A stretch of DNA of 47,802 nt. It comes from Deltaproteobacteria bacterium. GTDB lineage: Bacteria > Myxococcota_A > Polyangia > Polyangiales > JAFGIB01. This document shows positions 16,616 through 26,443 of this stretch, piece by piece. The first letter of the stretch is position 1. The number at the start of each line of letters is the position of its first letter. The notes beneath the pieces were generated by a model. The model did no database searches, had not been told where the DNA came from, and worked only from the letters and a program-made list of their open reading frames with translations. The stretch is taken from contig JAFGIB010000188.1 of NCBI GenBank assembly GCA_016929805.1, forward strand, positions 1-47,802, given 5' to 3'. The translations under genes were made by a program, and so were the position numbers.

Positions 16616-19000
16616 TTAGAAATAATGAGGAATGCAGAACTTTTCGTTTTTATCCCCTCCCACGTCGAAACAGGTCCAACCCGGAAGGTCGTTGTTCTCG
16701 CAATCCGCGTCGGTCTGACAACTCGCGACACAGGCATCGATTTCCCCTTGGCAGTAAAAATCTCCCTCGGAGCATCCCTCCCAATCGCAAGACCACTTGT
16801 TAGCGAGACCGTCCAGCTCCGTGGCCGAGCTATCGGGAGAGGGATTAATTTGACAAATAAGCTCGATTGACACTCTGGACGGGGGATCTTCATTTGCTCC
16901 TTGCATTCCGGGACTCAAAGTAAACGAGATTCGCTGCTTCGTCGCTATACTTTCGGACAATTTGCATACGGTCTGCATATCCAAAGAAAAGTCGTCGTAG
17001 TACCATCCGAGGCCTGATTTATAACTGAAATCGAGCGCCTCCGCGGGATCATCGGTATCGGGATTGATCACTGGAAGCTGATCCACCGCGCAGCGCGCTC
17101 TACCGCTTTCGTCAAACGTGATCCCATCGGCCGGGGGGCTCGAAAGAAACGGGTAATCGTCGCAGCTCCAACCGGGCGGCATCGTCCAGACGACGTCGCA
17201 ATCGATCATTCCGTTCGAATCGCGAGGCATTGAACGCGGGAAACAGATGCCGCCGATTTTGTTCGAAATCACATCGATGATGGAATCGATGGCGGGAGCA
17301 AAGCTCGGAGAGCAGATCGAGTGAATCATACCGTTTTCGCCAAACCCCCTCGCGACCTCGGTAAGGCGTCTCGCTGGAAAGGCTTGGGTTTCGAAAAACC
17401 CGTCAAGATCAGCGTCCTGAGCGCACGAATACCCGAGGTTCTGTGTTTCGGGGTCCGGCACTTCCTGCATCCGGTCGTCGCTCAAGAGCCGGCGGTAGTA
17501 ACTTTCGCGCTCATCGTTGGTGATTTCACCGTCCCCGTTCGTATCCTCATCAATATCCCCGGGAATACCCGCGATGGCGGAGAATATAACGAGATCCGGG
17601 AAGTGCGGACGAAGCTCTTTAAAAGCGTTTATATAGCGATCAACCGGATACTTGTTGCCCCAGTTATTGACGGTGTCTTTATAACAACGGAGATTCAGGT
17701 CATTACGATCTCCCCCGGGATAATAGAGCGATAGAAAATCAAGGTCTCCCCGGGCGCCCGCCGAGCAGTCCTCCTCGTCGGTCACGACGATAATCGCCAA
17801 AAGCGAGATTTCGTCGACCTCGGTCGGATGATAAGGCGTGCCGCGTAAAAACGCCTGATGTTCGTTGTCTCCGTGCCCGTTCGAGCCCGCTAGGAAACTG
17901 ATATCTAGGGATTGTTGTTGTTCTGTAAGATTCGAAATCCGAGAAGGCCAGAGCGCCTTTAGCGATGATTCAAGCGGCATTTCAAATCCGCACCCGTAAG
18001 TACCGAGGGTAGCTAGACAGGCGAAATTCGCCGCGGTCTGCTCGGCCCGCTTCAACGTTACGTTCGTCTCTTCTCTCGTGTCGCCTAAATGGGTTAAAAA
18101 GATAGGATAGTCTCCGCCGCTGACTCCTGGACAGTTTAGGCCCGAGGCAATCGAATAGCCGGGGTCGTTGAGAAAATTTCCATCGTCGCCCGTACCGTTA
18201 CAGGCGCCCGTCGCGTCCGGATTCTCCTGCGGAGCAAGCCCGGGCAGCCCCATGTCGGTTGAAACGACCGCTAGGTGAAGGTCCACTTTCGGAGGAAAGT
18301 CTCGATTTTCGACGCCGTCGTCCGGGGTCTTGTCACCGGTTGCCAGTATTTTTATCATCCTCGGTAATTGCTCACGCAACTTCGCCTGCTCCTGTAGCAT
18401 CGACGGGGAATTATCCACGACGAACAACATGTCGATTTTCTCTATCTTGTTGACATCTTGATCCAATATTACTGTCCCGTTTAAACAAGAGAGAAGTCCC
18501 TGACGAAAATGCGCGTCCGAGAGCAAGTTCGCGTCCGGTTCTTGTCCTTCCGAAGAAATGCTCGCGTCCGGTCCTTGTTCTTCCGAGAAAGATCTTGCAT
18601 CCGGTTTTTGCGAACTCGCGTCGCTTTCCGCGGAAGCAACCGGCACGCACGCTTCGCCGATGCACGCCTGCCCGTCGCCGCACTGGCTGTCCTTGGAACA
18701 GGGCTGTAGGCAAACCCGCTTCTGCGGTTCCTCGGCTTGGCAAAGCGCCTCCACGGCTTCCGAATCGATGGCTTTACAGTCGGTCGTCATCCCCTCGACG
18801 GCACACGGATTCTGCTTGTCGCATGTCTGGACGCAAAATCCGCACACGCATTCCAAGTCGCCGCAATCTCCACTGCCCTCGCACGATTTCAGCCAGTGTG
18901 TCTGTCCATCGTGCGGCTCCTCGTTGGTCCGGGCGCAAGCTATCTCGAGCAATAGAACGCACGCCGAAAAAAGAACCATATTGATATATCTATTGATCAT
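16616..19000 (-). CDS. Large Cys-rich lipoprotein with VWA-like domain
   Basis: A 794-aa exported protein. The signal peptide ends LLLEIAC, with Cys22 the likely lipidation site although the -3 residue (Glu) is unusual. Residues 40-120 carry two or three Cys-rich knots of the C-x-D-x-x-C-x(4-6)-C type common in Myxococcota, and a low-complexity linker with PDA repeats (about 121-165) follows. A VWA-like domain begins with FVVDNSPSM (D196, S198, S200, a DxSxS MIDAS motif). An EF-hand-like DTNGDGEI loop lies further on, and another Cys knot near the C-terminus (CQTDADC). AGGAGGT upstream fixes the ATG at 19000. It is probably a metal-dependent surface adhesin or binding protein; the ligand is unknown. 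Confidence 0.87.
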   Translation of the reverse strand: MINRYINMVLFSACVLLLEIACARTNEEPHDGQTHWLKSCEGSGDCGDLECVCGFCVQTCDKQNPCAVEGMTTDCKAIDSEAVEALCQAEEPQKRVCLQPCSKDSQCGDGQACIGEACVPVASAESDASSQKPDARSFSEEQGPDASISSEGQEPDANLLSDAHFRQGLLSCLNGTVILDQDVNKIEKIDMLFVVDNSPSMLQEQAKLREQLPRMIKILATGDKTPDDGVENRDFPPKVDLHLAVVSTDMGLPGLAPQENPDATGACNGTGDDGNFLNDPGYSIASGLNCPGVSGGDYPIFLTHLGDTREETNVTLKRAEQTAANFACLATLGTYGCGFEMPLESSLKALWPSRISNLTEQQQSLDISFLAGSNGHGDNEHQAFLRGTPYHPTEVDEISLLAIIVVTDEEDCSAGARGDLDFLSLYYPGGDRNDLNLRCYKDTVNNWGNKYPVDRYINAFKELRPHFPDLVIFSAIAGIPGDIDEDTNGDGEITNDERESYYRRLLSDDRMQEVPDPETQNLGYSCAQDADLDGFFETQAFPARRLTEVARGFGENGMIHSICSPSFAPAIDSIIDVISNKIGGICFPRSMPRDSNGMIDCDVVWTMPPGWSCDDYPFLSSPPADGITFDESGRARCAVDQLPVINPDTDDPAEALDFSYKSGLGWYYDDFSLDMQTVCKLSESIATKQRISFTLSPGMQGANEDPPSRVSIELICQINPSPDSSATELDGLANKWSCDWEGCSEGDFYCQGEIDACVASCQTDADCENNDLPGWTCFDVGGDKNEKFCIPHYF

Positions 19001-19027
19001 CGCCGACCTCCTGTGCTCTCCCCTATC

Positions 19028-20023
19028 CTAGTCATCCAATTCGGAGATATCTGTTTTAACCATCTGCCCGCAATAAAATGTTACCCGGGAAACCCCGCTC
19101 TCGGGTTTTCCTTTCTTGTTGTATTCCGACACCTCATCCCACAATTGAGACAACGATGTTCGAAACCACGCGAGCAACTCGCGAACCCGGCCCTCTTGAG
19201 GATGACCAGGCCAAACGTCAAATGAATAGGTGCTGCCTCCGATCTCATCGGAAGGCAGAGCGCGCGTTTCGCCGTTGCGCAACTTGGCGCAAATCGCGCT
19301 GACAACTGCTTGATAGTGGTCCAACAATCCCGCTTCCCACCCGGCTTCCTCGCCGATCGGTATCAAGCAGCGCTCCGATGTATAGAGCGTGATAGCGTCG
19401 CGCTGCTGTCTCGCCACGCGACCGTCGGCTATCAGCTCCTCCAAGGCCCGCTCGAGCAGATCGTCATCCAGGGGAACCAAATCTTTTAGTTTGTCTATAG
19501 TGAGCGGGCTGTTGCGATAGACCGCGACCCAGACCAGCGAGACCGCCGTGACCTCGGGATCGATTGACCTGGCGGTGGCCAGCTCGTCTGGCGGAGCAAC
19601 GCGATAGACGCTTGAATCGCCGCGCCCGGTTTTGTACGCGAGGCCCGATTCCACGAGATCGTTAAGGATACCTTTGACGCTCGCGATATCGTCGCGGCAA
19701 AAACGCCGGAGAAATTCCGTTCGGCTAACGATTTCTTTGTCTTGAAGATATCGATGCACCGCCTCCCAAAGCGTGATGCCGCTGTCGGTCGCGCTCTCCG
19801 ACAGTCGTTGGACTTTTTGTTGATAGGAGCGAAGCGCCATGCCGAACATATCGGCGATAACCTTGCGGCCGATGCCTTGACGCTGAAGCTCTTGAGCCAA
19901 GTCGAGAAAAACCTGATTCGCCACCCGCGCCAACGGCGCCCGCTCACCCGCGGTGGTTGCGACTTGAGCGATCAACACCATGGTCTGACGGACGAATGAA
20001 TCGATGAGTATTTGTACGTTCAT
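19028..20023 (-). CDS. Predicted winged-helix/HTH protein, function unknown
   Basis: A 331-aa soluble protein. Residues about 35-75 look like a helix-turn-helix (RKVIADMFGMALRSYQQKVQ). Residues about 95-145 look like a winged helix (EFLRRFCRDDIASVKGILND, then a beta-hairpin wing ending SSVYRV). A second possible winged helix lies near 175-225. The C-terminal 100 residues are of unknown fold. No signal peptide or membrane segment is seen. It looks like a conserved transcriptional regulator of the kind seen in myxobacterial genomes, but I cannot name it. The ATG at 20023 is preceded by AAGAGACC. Its regulatory target is not evident from neighbours. Confidence 0.7.
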   Translation of the reverse strand: MNVQILIDSFVRQTMVLIAQVATTAGERAPLARVANQVFLDLAQELQRQGIGRKVIADMFGMALRSYQQKVQRLSESATDSGITLWEAVHRYLQDKEIVSRTEFLRRFCRDDIASVKGILNDLVESGLAYKTGRGDSSVYRVAPPDELATARSIDPEVTAVSLVWVAVYRNSPLTIDKLKDLVPLDDDLLERALEELIADGRVARQQRDAITLYTSERCLIPIGEEAGWEAGLLDHYQAVVSAICAKLRNGETRALPSDEIGGSTYSFDVWPGHPQEGRVRELLAWFRTSLSQLWDEVSEYNKKGKPESGVSRVTFYCGQMVKTDISELDD

Positions 20024-20251
20024 GGCAATTGGTCTCTTTCAATACGTATGTCCATTATCCCGTTTTTGCTAAGGCGAACTAGCGCGTTTTTTCACACCCC
20101 CTAAACGCGAGAGGTTTTACGCGGTCCGACGACTGAGTATATTTCAAGTAAAAAGTCGGGTATCGAACGCGTGCTCGAGAAGCTCTCGGGGAGTCGGTCG
20201 AGATCCGATGAGGCCGGTGCGAGCGGTCGGGATCCGAGTCGCAACCCCTGC

Positions 20252-21244
20252 TTATCGGCCGGGAACGACCAACACCCCCGCGCCCTTGATACGGCCCGCG
20301 CGCAAAGCCTCAAGCGCCTCGTTCGCCTGCGGCAAATCGAATAACGTGACCTCGGTACGGATCGGTATCTCGGGTGCCAGCTTCAGAAACGCCTCTCCAT
20401 CCGCGCGCGTCAGATTAGCCACCGAGCAAATCGCGCGTTCGCCCCATAATAGCTCATATGGAAATGAGGGTATCTCGCTCATGTAAATGCCGGCGCAAAC
20501 CACTATCCCCCCTTTTGCCACCGACTTGAGAGCGTCAGGCACCAATGATCCAACCGGTGCGAAAATAATCGCCCCATCGAGTTGCTCCGGCGGCCGTTGC
20601 GTCGAATCGCCCGCCCATGCCGCTCCCAATTCGCGCGCGAACCGTTGTTTGGCTTGGTCCTGTTTACGCGTGAACGCATAGACCTCTCGCCCTTGATAGA
20701 TCGCCACCTGCGCGACGATATGCGCGGCGGCGCCGAAGCCGTATAACCCTAGCCGTCTCGCGTCGCCTGTCATGCCGAGCGAGCGATAACCTATCAATCC
20801 CGCGCATAACAGCGGCGCCGCCTGCAAATCCGGATATCCCTCCGGAATCGGAAAGCAAAAGCGCTGATCAGCGGCCGCGAACTCGGCGTAGCCCCCGTTG
20901 ATATGATAACCCGTGAACCGCGCTTGGTCGCAAAGGTTTTCGCGACCCGATGTACAGTATTGACAGTGATTGCAGGTCCAGCCGAGCCACGGAACACCGA
21001 CGCGGTCGCCCTCGCGAAACCGCTCGACCGACCGACCCAGTTCGACGATCCGTCCGACGATTTGATGCCCCGGAACCAGCGGAAGATTGGACTCGGCAAG
21101 CTCTCCATCTACAACGTGTAAATCGGTGCGACAAATCCCACAAGCACTTACTTGAAGTACGATTTGTTCATCAGTAGGTACTGGACTTGGGATATCCACG
21201 GACCGTAGAGGTGTTTTTACTCTTTCAAGGATCATCGCGCGCAT
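20252..21244 (-). CDS. Zinc-dependent alcohol dehydrogenase family protein
   Basis: A 330-aa medium-chain dehydrogenase/reductase that interconverts an alcohol and an aldehyde using NAD(P). Catalytic zinc ligands are visible in ACGICRTDLHVVDGE and the VPGHQIVG segment, and structural zinc ligands in CNHCQYCTSGRENLC. The Rossmann part has LGLYGFGAAAHIVAQVA. The sequence resembles the AdhA-like group of zinc alcohol dehydrogenases of about 330 residues. The ATG at 21244 (reading MRAMILERV) is preferred over a TTG at 21274 because it gives the usual family N-terminus and has GGAAGG upstream. It diverges from the PilZ gene across about 230 bases. The substrate is unknown. Confidence 0.9.
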   Translation of the reverse strand: MRAMILERVKTPLRSVDIPSPVPTDEQIVLQVSACGICRTDLHVVDGELAESNLPLVPGHQIVGRIVELGRSVERFREGDRVGVPWLGWTCNHCQYCTSGRENLCDQARFTGYHINGGYAEFAAADQRFCFPIPEGYPDLQAAPLLCAGLIGYRSLGMTGDARRLGLYGFGAAAHIVAQVAIYQGREVYAFTRKQDQAKQRFARELGAAWAGDSTQRPPEQLDGAIIFAPVGSLVPDALKSVAKGGIVVCAGIYMSEIPSFPYELLWGERAICSVANLTRADGEAFLKLAPEIPIRTEVTLFDLPQANEALEALRAGRIKGAGVLVVPGR

Positions 21245-21473
21245 AGAGTCAGCAACCTTCCGAAAAAGTCCCAAACCAACTAAAACGATTATTCCAGCCG
21301 AATATTAATATCAAGTTGTTTTAGCATTGATCTCCCTGCATATCGGTTTGATCGACGGCCTACGTGTGCGGAAAACCTTTGGGAATTCAAAGCGATTCGA
21401 TATGCTGTAGATAACTTGCAGTGTTTGACGCTGTAAGTACGATAGGAACTGGGTATCCCGGAAAGATAGAAAC

Positions 21474-23021
21474 GTGACGAAAACGCGCAAGAGCGAGCGG
21501 GCGCTGGTTTCGATTGTGGCCCGGTATCGAAGTCCGTTGTTCTTCGAATATGTCAACGAACGCTGTTACGATCTATCGCAAGGCGGGATGTTCATCAAAT
21601 CGAGCAACCCCGTCAATCCGGGCACGCTGCTGAAGCTCGAATGCGTCGTTAATGACGGTCCCGAAAAAATTCGAGGAGTAGCGCGCGTGGTTTGGGTTCG
21701 GCGAGCGGACCTTGCGCAAGGACCCGCAGGTATGGGTGTGAAGTTTATTAAGCTGGAACCCGGAAGCGAAAAGCTGATCGAGAGAATAATCGAAAAAGCC
21801 GGCTCCCTCTCGACAACTGCTGACGCCGACGCGGCGGTAGCGCAGCAAGAAAGGCCCGAAACAGAGCCCGCGGCGCAAGAAACGACCGAAAGAGAAACCA
21901 CGCCGCAAGAAACGACCGAAGTCGAAAGCAAAACGGCGGATGAGCTTGAAACGGAGGCAAAAGCACGAGTAGAAACAGTCGATGAGATTTCTCCTCAGTT
22001 GCTTGGAGTGGATCAATTACGAGATATATCGACGGCCGAACCAGCGAGCGCGACAACGCCTTTAGCGACGTCGGAACAGCGATCCCCGGGTTTTCCGAAA
22101 TGGGCGATGGCGATATGTGCGTTAGCACTCATCGCTCTTTATTATTTGTCGGTCTATGACGAGGATGAAAGTCCTGTGTCACCCGAGCAAAACCAGCAAA
22201 GTAGTAATGGAGCGGAAAAGAATAGATTTGGGAAAGTTAGAGAAGCGGTTGAACCGGAAGTGGAGGCAGCGCCGGAAAGAGGAGCATCCATAACGGTTCC
22301 CGCAGAAACCGAAGACGGTACGCCCACGGCGCAGACGCTTTCCGCTGACCCCGCGGCGCTCGAGCAACCCCGAGCGGACGAGGCTATGGCGACGCAAGGA
22401 GGTTATTTTTTGACCGTTAAGACTTCTCCGCCGGGCGCTCTGGTCGAGGCGAATGGTCAATCGATCATTTCTCCCGGCGTGCTCAAGCTCGGTAATCTTT
22501 CTTCGCCGGTTTCCTTGACGGCTCGGAAAGATAATTACTATACCTCTAGGGTAACGGTGGACCTTTCGATCTTCGTGAGAAAAGAGAACGCGTTGGAAGG
22601 TCTGGTCAACTTGAAGCTTGATCCGTCGCCGGGAAAGCCACGGGAAACGCAACAGAAACTGTCGCAAGAGCCTAAAGCATCGCAGCAAAAACCGCCGCTT
22701 GTCGGTTCGCCGAAAACCTCGTCGGCTCACTCGTCGCCGACGCCGGAGTCCCAAGCGCCTTCGGCATCGGCTCAGCTCTCCGCCGCCAAGACGCGTTTTC
22801 AAATCGCGACGCAATGCATCGCCGAAGGGGATAACGCGTGCGTAATCAAGACCTTGAAAGATAAAGCCGCGAGTGAGGCGGAGCTTGGATTATTAATAGA
22901 GACCTACCGATCGATAGGCGATAGGGATAACGTCGTTATATATGTCAAAAAGTATCTGGAAAAATACCCTACCTCGAAGCGCTCGCGAATTTACCGGAAG
23001 ATCCTCGACAGTTACCCATAA
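21474..23021 (+). CDS. PilZ-domain protein with membrane helix, PEGA domain and C-terminal repeats
   Basis: A 515-aa protein. Residues 1-105 form a PilZ-type domain of the myxobacterial kind (YDLSQGGMFIKS and GMGVKFI). The N-terminal RxxxR part of the c-di-GMP motif is only weakly visible (RKSERALVSIVARYR), so nucleotide binding is uncertain. A Glu/Thr-rich linker with repeats of PQETTE/AQETTE follows, then one membrane helix (about 208-228). Outside lie a PEGA-like beta domain (about 310-365, SPPGALVEANG) and a helical TPR-like tail (about 440-515). It probably links a cytoplasmic signal to the envelope. GTG at 21474 follows GGAAAGATAG. The next gene begins about 45 bases downstream. Confidence 0.85.
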   Translation: MTKTRKSERALVSIVARYRSPLFFEYVNERCYDLSQGGMFIKSSNPVNPGTLLKLECVVNDGPEKIRGVARVVWVRRADLAQGPAGMGVKFIKLEPGSEKLIERIIEKAGSLSTTADADAAVAQQERPETEPAAQETTERETTPQETTEVESKTADELETEAKARVETVDEISPQLLGVDQLRDISTAEPASATTPLATSEQRSPGFPKWAMAICALALIALYYLSVYDEDESPVSPEQNQQSSNGAEKNRFGKVREAVEPEVEAAPERGASITVPAETEDGTPTAQTLSADPAALEQPRADEAMATQGGYFLTVKTSPPGALVEANGQSIISPGVLKLGNLSSPVSLTARKDNYYTSRVTVDLSIFVRKENALEGLVNLKLDPSPGKPRETQQKLSQEPKASQQKPPLVGSPKTSSAHSSPTPESQAPSASAQLSAAKTRFQIATQCIAEGDNACVIKTLKDKAASEAELGLLIETYRSIGDRDNVVIYVKKYLEKYPTSKRSRIYRKILDSYP

Positions 23022-23065
23022 TAAATCATTGGCTACGAACTAAAAAATTGAGGGTAGACGAAGCC

Positions 23066-23872
23066 GTGATTCTGCCTGGAGATAGTCGATTGTCCGATTT
23101 ACCCGAACGAAAAAAAAGGCCGCCGAAAACAATCGTGGTCGTACCCTGTTTCAACGAAGCCCACCGGCTCCAGGTTCAAACTTTTCAGGCTTTCTGCGAA
23201 GCCTATTCCACGGTGCGGTTTGTCTTTGTGAATGACGGCAGCACCGATGCGACCCTCGACCTATTGCGCGCGCTGCAAGAAAAAGATCCCTTTCGTTTTC
23301 TCCTCGTCGACCAGCAGCCCAACCAAGGAAAAGCTGCGGCGGTTCGAAGTGGAATGCTCGAGGCCTTTCGTGAAAAGCCCCACTACGCGGGATATTGGGA
23401 CGCGGATCTCGCGACCCCGTTAGACGAAATCCCCCGTTTCGTCGAGCTTTTGGAGGAGCGAGCGGAATGTGAGGTCGTATTTGGGTCTCGCGTCAAGCTG
23501 CTGGGCCGGTCGATTCGACGCAATCCGGTCCGCCACTACCTGGGAAGAGTATTCGCGACCGTCGTTTCGGCGAGCTTAAAGCTACCGATTTACGATACCC
23601 AGTGCGGCGCCAAGATGTTTCGAGTGTCGCCGGAAATCGAACGTCTTTTCGGGGAACCGTTCTGCGCCGGATGGATCTTTGACGTGGAGATCATCGCGCG
23701 ACTTATTCAGGCAAGACGCGGAACCGACCTAGCTCAGCCGGATCGTGCGATTTACGAATATCCTTTGAATCAATGGCACGATATCGTAGGGTCAAAGGTT
23801 CGCGCGTCGGATTTTCTTCGCGCGATCTTCGAGATTGGACTCATCTATCGGCGGTACCTTACACAGGATTAA
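23066..23872 (+). CDS. GT2-family glycosyltransferase (polyprenyl-phosphate sugar transferase-like)
   Basis: A 268-aa GT-A fold enzyme resembling dolichyl/polyprenyl-phosphate glucosyl- or mannosyltransferases. Visible motifs are VVPCFNEAHRL, FVNDGSTDATLDLL, NQGKAAAVRSGM, YWDADLATPLDEI (metal-binding DxD) and DTQCGAKMFR. Such enzymes charge a lipid carrier with a sugar for use by membrane GT-C transferases, and one candidate acceptor lies just downstream. No C-terminal membrane helices are seen, so it is probably membrane-peripheral. I prefer the GTG at 23066, which has GAGGGT upstream; a TTG at 23048 in frame is possible. The donor sugar is unknown. Confidence 0.88.
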   Translation: MILPGDSRLSDLPERKKRPPKTIVVVPCFNEAHRLQVQTFQAFCEAYSTVRFVFVNDGSTDATLDLLRALQEKDPFRFLLVDQQPNQGKAAAVRSGMLEAFREKPHYAGYWDADLATPLDEIPRFVELLEERAECEVVFGSRVKLLGRSIRRNPVRHYLGRVFATVVSASLKLPIYDTQCGAKMFRVSPEIERLFGEPFCAGWIFDVEIIARLIQARRGTDLAQPDRAIYEYPLNQWHDIVGSKVRASDFLRAIFEIGLIYRRYLTQD

Positions 23873-24049
23873 CCCGGGCTCAATCACGGGCTGATCGACC
23901 GATTGCATTTCGCAGCTTGGTCGGATCGCTCGGCGTTGATTCGGAGGGAACGACCGTTTGGGCTTGCGGAGATTCATAATCGCCGGTACATAGGAGGAGC
24001 CTTTCTGAGGTTGCCAACCAAGGGTATCGATTAGCTCGAAAAACGCCGA

Positions 24050-26410
24050 ATGAATCGCGTCACCTCCAGGCTGTCCGAGCATACTTTCGTACTATTCGCT
24101 TTCGCGAGTTTAGCGGTAGCGATGACGTGGCCGCTGGTAACCCGTCTCGATACGCATCTAGTCAACGCCAAGTGGTACTACGACGCGATGACGAACATCA
24201 TGATTCTCGGCACGCGCGTACAGTATTTCCTCGGACGAAGCTCGCTCGGCCTTTACGAAAACTACTTCTGCGCTCCGGTTCCTTATTCCATCGTATTCAA
24301 TGAGAATCTCTTCGGTCTTTCCCTGATTTACCTGCCCATATATTTGGTCACGGGAAGCTATCTGCTTTCTTATAATTTATTACTTTTATTATGTCTGACT
24401 TTGACCGGCTATTGCACCTGGCTTTTAGTCAAGCATTTAACCGGTAGTTCGCCGGCGGGCTTCGTCGGCGGCGTGGCTTTTGCTTTTTGCCCCTACATCT
24501 TTTTTGAGTTGGGACGGATACAGCTTGTCGCGGCGCAGTGGGTGCCTTTATGCGCATTCTTTATGCATCGCGCGATCGAGAAAGGCCGACTTAGAGATAT
24601 GGCGGGTCTCGGGATATGCTTCGTGATGCAAGTCGGAAGCTGTCTATATTATGCTCTATTTCTGCTATTTCTTTTCGCTTTTGCCGGCGTCTGGCTTCTA
24701 ATCGCAAACAAACGATACGAGAAAAAATTCTGGTTGCAGCTCGCGGCTGTCGGGTTCGTATCAAGCATCGCCGTCGGGTTTATGACCTATCCTTACCTCG
24801 CAACCCGAGATAACTACGCTCTGACGCGCAGCACGGACAAGGCCAGGCAATACTCCGGAACAGTTTCGAGTCTTTTACACGTCTACCCGGAAAACAAGAC
24901 TCTTTCATTTCTCCATTATGACTCTCTGGACGGTTCCGAGCAGGTCGCCTTTCCCGGATTTACCGTGACCGTGCTCGCGCTCCTGGCGTTCGCTTTCGCG
25001 CTCCGCAAGAGCTATAAGCGCGGACCGCCCGAAGAGATGCGACGGAGAATCTCGAGCGTCGTGATGTTATCGATTCTCGTCTTTTTTTCCAGTATCGGCT
25101 CCGCGGTGGTGTTTGGGACCTATCTCGGCGCCTTTCCGATCGTCATCGGAGCCGTCATCTACTGGCGAAAATCATACAACGAAAGGATGCTGCCCTCGAC
25201 CATAGCTTTGTACGGTTGTTTTTTATTTTTCGCGGGTATGCTTTTTCAGGGCATTCAGCCCATGAAAATCAACACCCGGCCGATCACGGGTCTGTACGAT
25301 TACTTCTACATCTATGTACCGGGATTCGACGGCATTCGCTACGTCAGCAGGCAGATCATCTTGATCATGCTGGCTCTAGTGATTTTAGCTGGATTCGCGG
25401 CTGCTGATATTTTTCGCTCGATTCAACGCCGCGCTTTACGTCTAGCGGTTTTTACCGGGCTTGTTCTGCTCATCTCGGTCGAGTTCTTAAACGCTCCGAT
25501 GAGCCTACGAGAAATCCCGACCCGAAATACGCTACCCGGTTCCTATCGCTGGCTGGCAAGGCATCGCAGCAAGGAACCTATCGCGATTGTTCCCGGTCAT
25601 TATTTAGGCTATTATGGAGCGTTGCATAATTATTATTCTTTATTTCACCGCCGCAGAACCCTGAACGGTAAGTCGAGCTGGATTCCGCCGATCACGCGCC
25701 TGTTTATTCACGAAATGCGACGATTCCCGAGAGAATCCGGTTGGCGCTTGCTTAAAACACTTGGGGTAAAATACCTCGTGGTTCAAACCGACGAGCTACA
25801 GCCGGATCACGCGGAGCGCATCGTCTCTTACCTTCGAATAGGTAAGCATAGATATCGCGAAATATTCGCCTCACAAAACGATTACCTCTTCGAGCTATTG
25901 GACGACGGCGAAAAGCCGCCGCGATTGCTGCCGCCGGTAAAACCCCTTGATTCCGATGTCGTTGCCTTACACGCGTGGCAAATTTCGAGCAACGCCAGTA
26001 GAAATTCGCGCATTTCCTTTCGAGCTATTGATCGAGACCCACTCACCAATTGGAACACCGGGCGCGAGCAAATGCGAGGCGATTGGTTTGAATATCGTTT
26101 CAAGCGAGTTGAAAAAGTCGTCGCCATAGATATTAAAGAAAACGAATTCATTCTGGACGCCCCGTTTTCGTTCGCGTTGTCGGTATCGCTCTCGCCCGAG
26201 GATAAGGTGCGCGCGGAGTGGAAGCCGATCATCAATCGGCCGTATATCGAATTGCCGTCTGATCTCTTATATCAACCTAAGAATCTGCTATTTCGCATTC
26301 TCTTACCTCAACCGACGCCCGCGCGCCGAGTGCGTATCGAGCTTCTCGATACCGTGCCGGGACATTTTTGGACCATCGCGGAATCAGAGATCTGGATCAA
26401 GGACCAATAA
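24050..26410 (+). CDS. GT-C-like membrane glycosyltransferase with C-terminal discoidin-like domain
   Basis: A 786-aa polytopic membrane protein. About ten to twelve helices fill the first 480 residues, and the first loop contains WPLVTRLDTHLVNAKWYYDA, where acidic residues sit as in GT-C transferases using lipid-linked sugars. The soluble C-terminal part first resembles the periplasmic tail of such enzymes, then ends in about 130 residues with FRAIDRDPLTNWNTG and later WFEYRF and RRVRIELLD. This pattern resembles F5/8-type C (discoidin) carbohydrate-binding domains. The lipid-phosphate sugar synthase just upstream fits as donor supplier. The acceptor could be glycan or protein. The family is inferred from topology and context, since sequence motifs are weak. 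Confidence 0.75.
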   Translation: MNRVTSRLSEHTFVLFAFASLAVAMTWPLVTRLDTHLVNAKWYYDAMTNIMILGTRVQYFLGRSSLGLYENYFCAPVPYSIVFNENLFGLSLIYLPIYLVTGSYLLSYNLLLLLCLTLTGYCTWLLVKHLTGSSPAGFVGGVAFAFCPYIFFELGRIQLVAAQWVPLCAFFMHRAIEKGRLRDMAGLGICFVMQVGSCLYYALFLLFLFAFAGVWLLIANKRYEKKFWLQLAAVGFVSSIAVGFMTYPYLATRDNYALTRSTDKARQYSGTVSSLLHVYPENKTLSFLHYDSLDGSEQVAFPGFTVTVLALLAFAFALRKSYKRGPPEEMRRRISSVVMLSILVFFSSIGSAVVFGTYLGAFPIVIGAVIYWRKSYNERMLPSTIALYGCFLFFAGMLFQGIQPMKINTRPITGLYDYFYIYVPGFDGIRYVSRQIILIMLALVILAGFAAADIFRSIQRRALRLAVFTGLVLLISVEFLNAPMSLREIPTRNTLPGSYRWLARHRSKEPIAIVPGHYLGYYGALHNYYSLFHRRRTLNGKSSWIPPITRLFIHEMRRFPRESGWRLLKTLGVKYLVVQTDELQPDHAERIVSYLRIGKHRYREIFASQNDYLFELLDDGEKPPRLLPPVKPLDSDVVALHAWQISSNASRNSRISFRAIDRDPLTNWNTGREQMRGDWFEYRFKRVEKVVAIDIKENEFILDAPFSFALSVSLSPEDKVRAEWKPIINRPYIELPSDLLYQPKNLLFRILLPQPTPARRVRIELLDTVPGHFWTIAESEIWIKDQ

Positions 26411-26443
26411 AGAAGATGACCCGCGAGGGTGAAATAGCGAGGG

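Noticed and set aside
17321-18984. Long plus-strand frames opposite the VWA-like lipoprotein gene
   Set aside because: The minus-strand gene has a signal peptide, domains and a strong ribosome site, so the opposite-strand frames are chance shadows.
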